From NCBI GenBank assembly GCA_026874595.1, contig CM049312.1, positions 54,937,429 through 55,001,428 of the forward strand: DNA of 64,000 nt, written 5' to 3'. The position numbers and the translations under genes are program-made. This DNA comes from Sipunculus nudus. Lineage: Eukaryota > Annelida > Sipuncula > Golfingiida > Sipunculidae. Below, piece by piece: positions 1 through 7,829 of this stretch. A model generated the notes under the pieces. The model made no database searches, was not told where the DNA came from, and saw nothing but the letters and a program-made list of their open reading frames with translations. Within the stretch, counting starts at the first letter, position 1, and every line of letters begins with the position of its first letter.

Positions 1-1072
1 TTCAGTGCTTTTAAGTTTCCCTATCAGCGTATTTTTGATAACTGTGTTGACATATCTCGGTTTAGTGGTACACGCATATTTTGCAAATATGGGATGCGAT
101 CCTTTGCGATCAGGGATTATTTCAAACCCAAACCAACTGCTGCCATATTTTGTATCGACCGTACTAAACATTCCTGGGGTCACCGGATTGTTCCTTGCAG
201 CTCTTTATTCCGCGGCTCTGAGTACTTCGTCCTCCAATTTGAGTTCACAATCAGCGCTTTGTTGGAAAGACATCATAGAACCTCGGATAAAAAGTATTCC
301 TGAGCATAGAAAGGCGATGGTTACCAAGGTACTTGTGTTTATATTTGGGATCACGGCCATCGGCATTGGGTTACTAGGACAAATTCTACCGGGACACATA
401 ATGGAAGTTGCAAGGAGGGCCATTGGGACGGTGACTGGTCCTTTGCAAGGGGTGTTCATTTTGGCCGTTTTCTTCCCTTTTGCGAATGCCGGAGGAGCTG
501 TATTGGGAATTGTTGGTGCGGTGGCTCTTGTACTGTGGATAAACATTGGTTCTTACATAGATAACCCACATCAAGCCACATTGAATACAACTGTTACCAA
601 TTGTTCCATGCCAGCCAACACAACCGTATTCCCTGTTCCAACAGATCCACCTCCTGGGACAATATTCCTTCTTTACCGAATCTCCTTCATGTGGATCACC
701 TCCCTGTCGACGGCTACATGCATTGCAATTGGACTTCTAGCATCGTATTGTTTCGGTGGATCACAGAGGTGGTCTGTTGATGCGAGACTTTTGATTCCGA
801 TTTCAAACTATTGTTGCTTTTTCTTGCCTGAATCAGTGCGCCGCTTTTTCTGGTGTGGAGTTGACCACGACCATAAACCCTCTGGTGAAATAAACCTAGA
901 CGAAGAACAAGAGATGAAAGGTTCAGATGCTGACCAGGTACAGATGAAGGAAATTCCTGTTGTATCCAAGCAGGATGATGTCCCAAATACTTCATCAAGC
1001 CTATGCCATAGACAAAAAATTCATGAAAATACAGAATTTGAATGTATATTTGTGGACACTGCGAAACTCTAA
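1..1072 (+). CDS. SLC5-family sodium-coupled solute transporter, C-terminal part (5' truncated by the window edge)
   Basis: The open frame runs in from the window edge and gives about 356 codons before TAA. It resembles the C-terminal half of sodium:solute symporters of the SLC5A5/A6/A8/A12 branch (iodide, multivitamin and monocarboxylate carriers), which couple Na+ entry to anion uptake at the plasma membrane. Numbering from the GTG at base 5: hydrophobic segments lie at about 5-28, 53-72, 107-127, 141-183 (two spans) and 228-253. The GCDPL-SG and QLLPYFV stretches (31-51) and the Ser-rich SAALSTSSS stretch (69-77) are family landmarks; the last overlaps the region that forms the Na2 sodium site. 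NTT and NTT-like sequons at 194-205 sit in a predicted extracellular loop. The tail after residue 280 is polar and probably cytosolic. Bases 1-5 (ttcag) could be a splice acceptor, so the first codons may be intronic. There is no intron in the visible part. The substrate cannot be assigned. Confidence 0.85.
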   Translation, partial: SVLLSFPISVFLITVLTYLGLVVHAYFANMGCDPLRSGIISNPNQLLPYFVSTVLNIPGVTGLFLAALYSAALSTSSSNLSSQSALCWKDIIEPRIKSIPEHRKAMVTKVLVFIFGITAIGIGLLGQILPGHIMEVARRAIGTVTGPLQGVFILAVFFPFANAGGAVLGIVGAVALVLWINIGSYIDNPHQATLNTTVTNCSMPANTTVFPVPTDPPPGTIFLLYRISFMWITSLSTATCIAIGLLASYCFGGSQRWSVDARLLIPISNYCCFFLPESVRRFFWCGVDHDHKPSGEINLDEEQEMKGSDADQVQMKEIPVVSKQDDVPNTSSSLCHRQKIHENTEFECIFVDTAKL

Positions 1073-1864
1073 GGTATAAAAGGGGAACTGCAGAAGAGAT
1101 ATACAACAATTTATGTCTGAAGTAGGGGCGAAACTGTTTATCCTTGTAATAATGTTCAATGTTGTAGAGTTTATATATAGTGTATATAATATTAAGTAAA
1201 TAGATTGGTGTATCTTAATCATTAACTAATCAGATCAAATACTATTGATTTGCAATATAATGGAAATGGCTATTTAGAATGGTTTCAGATCCTTTGCCTA
1301 TGAATAAAAGTTAAGTTATATCGTAAAATTGAGGTAACCCAAGATAAACTCCCATTCTCGGGATCTTAAATATCTGTTTCCGTACTGTCAAGTCCAAATA
1401 TGAATATGATATTTTCATTCTTTTTTTCGGAAGATCCTTAATTGAAAAGAAAGTTATCACATGCAATTCTAAGACAACTATGGGTGAAAAAAGACAACCA
1501 AAAAGTCGCATTACTAGCATAGTGACTGTTTTAAATTTGTGATAGAATATGTGTAGCCCTTAAGTTTTATGTACAGCTACACAGTTAGCTTGACATATAA
1601 GAGATTTCAATAAAAAATATTTTAAAAAATTAGATCATTATGATGTAACTGAAATGCTTCGAGTGTTTTTATATATTGAACATTTTGTAACACGTTCATT
1701 ATACGAGTCACAACTCAAGTTTGGCACGCCGTCACAATGGTTATAATGACTTGTCAGGCGTATGGGACATTCACGTCACTTTTATGATCTATATAGGGTG
1801 TGAGTAAACGGGTTATGTAATCATTAGTAGTTATGGATTATTTCAGTTGTATTTTTTCTGATAG
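1073..1864. other. 3' UTR and AT-rich intergenic DNA
   Basis: No coding frame with recognisable features on either strand. The first 230-540 bases are probably the 3' UTR of the transporter. The rest is AT-rich sequence in which I see nothing specific. Confidence 0.5.
1303..1308 (+). promoter_or_regulatory. Candidate polyadenylation signal of the SLC5 gene
   Basis: AATAAA lies 231 bases after the stop codon, in AT-rich sequence. A second AATAAA at 1609-1614 is an alternative distal signal. Choosing between them needs transcript data. Confidence 0.4.
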
Positions 1865-2215
1865 CTTTTACCCCGGGTGGAGACCACTTCGGGCAGGCCG
1901 ATAGCCCAGGGGCGCAGAGTTTGGTGTACTACATGGTGTACTTCATGTCCTGCTGACGGACAGGCGGACATCCCGGGAGGTGGAAGAATGGTGAGACGCA
2001 CACCAGCAAGGCGGCACCGCACGGTCAGGGTTTGTCAACGAGGCCGAGAGAGGGAACTCATGCTTGACCGGCGGAAGATTGAGAGTCGTCAGAGACGACA
2101 GGCGTAACGTTAAAGGTCGAGAACTGGGGCGCACGAGTCCAGCGCAGAAGACCTGGGTCTTGGTAATGACTTCAGAGTGCAGCTGATCGTTTTGGCGTCG
2201 CAGGATTTCCAACAG
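1865..2215. other. GC-rich islet, unclassified
   Basis: Base composition switches abruptly from AT-rich to clearly GC-rich between CCCCGGG at about 1870 and about 2215, then back. Open frames exist on both strands (1877-2107 +, 1943-2212 -). The minus frame opens with a polar, heptad-like stretch containing EILRRQNDQLHSEV, which could be coiled coil. I recognise no domain. It may be a fragment of a mobile element or a decayed exon; no boundary repeats were seen. Confidence 0.3.
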
Positions 2216-2600
2216 ATCTTGTATTTTTATTTAGAGTAGATACCTTTGATGTATTAAATACGGTTAACGCAGTAAAGATAGGTTTATCTTAAATGCTGGT
2301 CTCTGTATTATTGTGAGCCTTGAGTGAGTGTGGGTGTACACGAGCGCGTGTTTCGGACTGACACACAACGACGTCACAGCCACATTCAGATAAAACAATA
2401 AATTATGTAAAGAATTAGAATGGCTCAAGACAAGAGCAATGCAGCTGATCAATGACCATTTATGCAACTTCCATGTTTAAAGAGTTCCAATATAGTTATC
2501 ACTGGCCAACAGCAGGAATCGAAACTTTTGTTGAAAACGACCCATTTATCCGACTATGGCACTTTGACGACACAATAGCTGGTATAACACTAGGACCAAT
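2216..2600. other. Intergenic DNA, nothing recognised
   Basis: AT-rich, without repeats or a credible coding frame. Short frames here have no recognisable composition. Confidence 0.4.
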
Positions 2601-2604
2601 GCCT

Positions 2605-3345
2605 AGTAGAATGGCTTATTTTCTTGGAGAACAAAAACATGTATGTCTCCCCTATGGGCCAGCAAAAAATAAAAGGGGTAAAAATATACACTTTCTCAAA
2701 ACAAAGATTTGACATTTCAGCAGATTTGACCTTTACGATGAAGGTTAGGTCACAGGTTTTCGAACTCTGCCGATATTTTGGCAGAAACTTTTGTGTCAAA
2801 TTTAACGAAGAAAAAACTTCAGTACTTCCAAAGTCGCCGGTTTTCGAGCTCGCCCAAAGAATTAGTTGAAACAAGTCGTGTAACAAATTTGAGGACAAAA
2901 TGTTAAAAAGAAAATTACATTTCCGGAGATTTGACCCTAAAGATGAGGAAAAAGATCACTGGTTTTTTAATTCTTTCGAGAATTTGGTAGATTTTTTTCC
3001 AAATTATTTCGACAAAAATGTGGAGCCCTTCAAAAGTATCGAGTTTACAAACTTAACTACAGACGACGGTGACTGACGACGACGACGACGACAGACAACG
3101 GTGACTGACGACGACGACGACAGACGACGGTGACTGACGACGACGACGACGACAGACGACGGTGACTGACGACGACGACGACAGACGACGGTGACTGACG
3201 ACGACGACGACAGACGACGGTTACTGACGACGACGACGACAGACGACGGTGACTGACGACGACGACGACGACAGACGACGGTGACTGACGACGACGACGA
3301 CAGACGACGAGGACAACGACAGACGATGGCCCACTGACAACATGT
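2605..3345 (+). repeat. Probable dispersed non-autonomous repeat ending in a CGA-rich minisatellite
   Basis: Two related segments, about 2712-2785 and 2928-2995, both read like GATTTGACC-(T/A)-A-GATGA-GG followed by GTCAC(A/T)GGTTTT and a stretch about a Tyr/Leu-poor AT-rich half. This internal duplication leads straight into the ACGACG-rich minisatellite. Bivalve genomes carry many interspersed repeats with this sort of diverged ttgacc / ggtcac / gacgacgac layout; that comparison is from memory. No terminal repeats or target duplication were found, so the limits are approximate. Confidence 0.4.
3062..3318 (+). repeat. Minisatellite of about 29-36 bp, CGA-rich
   Basis: About eight tandem units of GACGACGGTGACT followed by (GAC)n with a variable number of GAC triplets (about 4-6). 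The length variation sits almost entirely in the triplet run, as expected from replication slippage. Confidence 0.85.
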
Positions 3346-3837
3346 CTCCCCTGGAGGGAGAGATATAATTATCTATAATGTTATGACGATTTTAAAACTA
3401 TATGCAGATAAGAAGGGACATCAAGTGAGGATCCATGTCCACTACTTCTAGTGAACTATCTGTATTCATACTTGATATGTTTTTTTTTCATTTAATCAGC
3501 CAACCAATATAATCTAGGGGCCAGCTAAATTTAATCAAGTGTTTCACTTATGATTGTCTATAAATAATAGGGCGGCACGAGGGCTTATTTCAAATAATAT
3601 CCTGATAAATATATTTTTTATTTTCATTATTTTCGTGGCGTCGTTAAGAAATCACGTTATTTTTGTCAGAAACACCTTTACCAGCGAAAAGTGGTCAAGC
3701 GAAAAGTGAGCGATAGACCCTAGGAATGTGAAGGAGATGAAGCTGAGATAGGCGGGGAACTGTCGGTTTTCGGTAGCGGCCTGTAGTTAAGCTTATGGGA
3801 CTTTTCGATTTTTCGCAGGCAGTTTCTCATTAGTGCC
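3346..3837. other. Spacer before satellite A, carrying the 19-bp left boundary sequence
   Basis: AT-rich with no gene. At 3752-3770 it contains GCGGGGAACTGTCGGTTTT. The exact reverse complement of this sequence lies at 58389-58407, beside a repeat related to satellite A. Confidence 0.6.
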
Positions 3838-3854
3838 GGGGGGGGGGGGGGGGG
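3838..3854 (+). repeat. Homopolymer G17
   Basis: A run of 17 G immediately left of satellite A. Length may be unreliable in any assembly. Similar G expansions occur inside satellite A at 7410-7424 and near 9443-9455. Confidence 0.9.
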
Positions 3855-6800
3855 CTGGAAGCTTTGGCAGCCTGTAGTACCCTAAAAAAAATTGGTAGGG
3901 GATAAAATTTATAGAAGCATCGCATTAATGTTAAGGTTGCCGGCAGGGGGAGTGAAATGAGAGCGGCCAGCTACAGGGGCCCCATGAATCGCACGCGCAA
4001 ATAGCAGCTATTTGCGACCCTAAAAAATTTAGGAGGGGGTAAAATTTCTGGTAGCATCGCATTGAGAGTTAAGATTGCCGCCAGGGAGAGTGGACATGAG
4101 TGCGGGCAGACAGAGGGGCCCCCATGAATCACACGCGCAAATAGCAGCTATTTGCTACCCTAAAAAATTTAGGAGGGGGTAAAATTTCTGATAGCATCGC
4201 ATTGAGAGTTAAGATTGCCGCCAGAGGGAGTGGAAAAGAGACAGAACTGCCACAGGGGCCCTATAAATCGCACGCGCCAATAGCAGCTATTTGCTACCCT
4301 AAAAAATTAGGAGGGAGTAAAATAATAGTAGCAGCGCATGGAGTGTTAAGACGGCCACCAGGAGGAGTAGAGATCTCAAAGCCTGCCACAGGGGCCCAAT
4401 GAATCGCACGCGCAAATAGCAGCTATTTGCTACCATAAAAGTTGTCAAGACTGTCACCAGGGGGAGTGAACATGGGATTGGACAGACAGAGGGGCCCCCA
4501 TGAGTCGCACGCGCAAATAGCAGCTATTTGCTACCCTAAAAAATTAGGAGGGGGTAAAATGTATAGTAGCATTGCATTGAGCGTTATGCATGCCGCCAGG
4601 GGGAGTGGACATGAGTGCGGGCAGGCAGAAGGGCCCCCATGAATTGCACGCGCAAATAGCAGCTATTTGCTACCCTAAAAAATTTAGGAGGGGGTAAAAT
4701 TTCTGGTAGCATCGCATTGAGAGTTAAGATTGCCGCCAGGGGGAGTGGAATAGAGACAGGACTACCACAGGGGCCCCATGAATCGCTCGCGCAAATAGCA
4801 GCTATTTGCTACCCTAAAAAATTTAGGAGGGGTTAAATATGTAGTAGCATCGCATTGAGTGTTAAGACTGCCGCCAGGGGGAGTGTACATGAGAGCGGGC
4901 AGACAGAAGGGCCCCATGAATCGCACGCGCAAATAGCAGCTATTTGCTACCCTAAAAAATTTAGGAGGGGGTAAAATTTCTGGTAGCATCGCATTGAGAG
5001 TTAAGATTGCCGCCAGGGGGAGTGGACTAGAGACAGGACTGCCACAGGGGCCCCATGAATCGCACGCGCAAATAGCAGCAATTTCTTACCCTAAAACAAT
5101 TTGGAGGGGTTAAATATATAGTAGCATCCCATGGAGTGTTAAGACTGCCGCCAGGGGGAGTGTACATGAGAGCGGGCAGACAGAGGGGCCCCATGAATCG
5201 CACGCGCAAAAAGCAGCTATTTGCTACCCTAAAAAATTTAGGAGGGGGAAACATTTCTGGTAGCATCGCATTGAGAGTTAAGATTGCCACCAGGGGGAGT
5301 GGACATGAGCGCGGGCAGACAGAGGGGCCCCCTGAATCGCACGCGCAAATAGCAGCTATTTGCTACGCTAAAAAATTAGGAAGGAGTAAAATAATAGTAG
5401 CAGCGTATGGAGTGTTAAGACTGCCACCAGGGGGAGTGGAGATCTCAAAGCCTGCCACAGGGGCCCAATGAATCGCACGCGCAAATAGCAGCTATTTGCT
5501 ACCCTAAAAAAATTAGGAAGGGTTATATATAGTAGCATCCCATGGAGTGTTAAGACTGCCGCCAGGGGGAGTGTACATGAGAGCGGGCAGACAGAGGGGC
5601 CCCATGAATCGCACGCGCAAATAGCAGCTATTTGCTACCCTAAAAAATTAGGAGAGGGTAAAATTTCTGGTAGCATCGCATTGAGAGTTAAGATTGCCGC
5701 CAGGGTGAGTGGAAATGAGCGCGGGCAGACAGAGGGGCCCCCATGAATCGCACGCGCAAATAGCAGCTATTTGCTACCATAAAAGCTGTCAAGACTACCG
5801 CCAGGGGGAGTGGATTGCTCAGCAACCTGCGACCCCTTGAGTCGCAAGCGCAAATAGCAGCTATTTGCCACCAGAAAAGGTGTTAAGACTGCCACCAGGG
5901 TGAGTGGACATCTCAGAGGCCTGCCTCAGGGGCCCTTTGAATCGCCCGCGCAAATAGCAGCGATTTGCTACCATAAAAGTTGTCAAGACTGCCGCCAGGG
6001 GGAGTGGTTATGAGAGCGGCCTGACAGAGAGGCCCCCATGAGTCGCAAGCGCAAATAGCAGCTATTTGCTACCAGAAAAGGTGTTAAGACTGCCACCAGG
6101 GTGAGTGGACATCTCAGAGGCCTGCCTCAGGGGCCCTTTGAATCGCCCGCGCAAATAGCAGCGATTTGCTACCATAAAAGTTGTCAAGACTGCCGCCAGG
6201 GGGACAGGAGATCTCAACGGCCTGGCAAGGGGGTCCCCACGAGTCGCAAGCGCAAACAGCAGCTATTTGCTACCATAAAATATGTCAAGACTGCCGCCAG
6301 GGGGAGTGGACATGAGAGTGGACAGACAGAGGGGCCCCCATGAGTCGCACGCGCAAATAGCAGCTATTTGCTACCCTAAAAAATTAGGAGGGGGTAAAAT
6401 TTATAGTAGCATCGCATTGAGCGTTAAGATTGCCGCCAGGGATAGTGGACTAGAGACAGGACTACCACAGGGGCCCCATGAATCGCACTCGCAAATAGCA
6501 GCTATTTCCGACCCAAAAAAATTTAGGAGGGGGTAAATTTCTGGTAGCATCGCATTGAGTGTTAAGACTTCCGCCAGTGGGACTGGACATGAGACAGGTC
6601 TGCCACAGGGGCCCTATGAATCGCACGCGCAGCTATTTGCTACCCTAATAAATTAGGAGGGAATAAAATAATAGTAGCAGCGAATTCAGTGTTAAGTATG
6701 CCTCCAGGGGGAGTGGACATGAGAGGGGCCCATGAATCGCACGCGCAAATAGCAGCTATTTGCGACCCTAAAAAAATTAGGTTGGGGTAAAATTTCTGGT

Positions 6801-7750
6801 AGCATCGCATTCAGTGTTAAGACTGCCGCCAGGGGGAGTGGACATGAGACAGGACTGCAACACGGGCCCTATGAATCACACGCGCAAATACCAGCTATTT
6901 GCTACCATAAAAGGAGTCAAGACTTCCGCCAGGGGAAGTGTATATCTCAGCAACCAGGTAGAGGGGTCCCCATGAGTCGCAAGCGCTAATAGCAGCTATT
7001 TGCTACCAGAAAGGTTGTTGCGACTGCCGCTAGGGGGGGTTGAGATCTGAGCGGCCTGGCAGAGGGGTCCCCACGAGTCGCAAGCGCAAATAGCATCTTT
7101 TTGCTACCATAAAATGTGTCAGGACGGCCGACAGGGGGAGTGGACATGAGATTGGACAGACAGAGGGGCCCCCATGAGTCGCACGCGCAAATAGCAGCTA
7201 TTTGCTACCCTAAAAAATTAGGACGAGGTAAAATTTTTAGTAGCATCGCATTGAGTTTTAAGACTGCCGCCAGGGGAAGCGGACATGAGACTGGACAGAC
7301 AGAGGGGCCCCCATGAGTCGCACGCGCAAAGAGCAGCTATATGGTACCCTAAAAAATAAGGAGGGAATAAAATTATAGTAGCAGCGCATTATGTGTTAAG
7401 ACTGCTTCTGGGGGGGGGGGGGGGTGGTCATGAGAGCGGGCAGACAGAGAGGCCCCATAAATCGCACGCGCAAATAGCAGCTATTTGCGACCAAAAAATA
7501 TTTAGGACGGGGTAAATTTCTGGTAGAATCGCATTGAGTGTTAAGACTTCCGCCAGGGGGAGTGGTTATGAAAGCGGCCTGACAGAGTGGCCCCCACAAG
7601 TCTCAAGCGCAAATAGCAGCTATTTGCTACCATAAAAAATGTCAAAACTGCCACCAGGAGGAGTGAACACAGAGAGGCTGCCAGAGGGTGCCCCATGAAT
7701 CGCACGCGCAAAAAAAACCAGCTTTTGCTACCTTAAAATGTGCCAAGACT

Positions 7751-7767
7751 GCCGCCAGGGGGAGTGG
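7751..7767 (+). promoter_or_regulatory. Representative CTCF-core-like box in satellite A
   Basis: GCCGCCAGGGGGAGTGG. Against the published CTCF core CCASYAGRKGGC it agrees at 10 of 12 positions; variants with CCACCAGGGGGA (for example 5286-5302) agree at 11 of 12. It recurs about once per unit, always on the + strand. Binding is an inference from the motif only. Confidence 0.35.
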
Positions 7768-7810
7768 TTATGAGAGTGGCCTGACAGGGAGGCCTCCATG
7801 AGTCGCAAGC

Positions 7811-7829
7811 GCAAATAGCAGCTATTTGC
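7811..7829. repeat. Representative satellite A palindrome, 9 + 1 + 9 bp
   Basis: GCAAATAGC, a single central A, then GCTATTTGC form a perfect inverted repeat. It recurs almost unchanged in nearly every unit of the array and is visibly its most conserved element. Even units with a decayed linker keep it. Confidence 0.9.

Noticed and set aside
714-1109. 131-codon minus-strand ORF
   Set aside because: Antisense shadow of the SLC5 coding region, whose plus-strand frame is clearly the real one.
3062-3318. Asp- or Arg/Thr-rich repetitive protein from the GAC minisatellite
   Set aside because: Triplet-rich DNA is open by composition. No start codon context or flanking coding sequence supports it.
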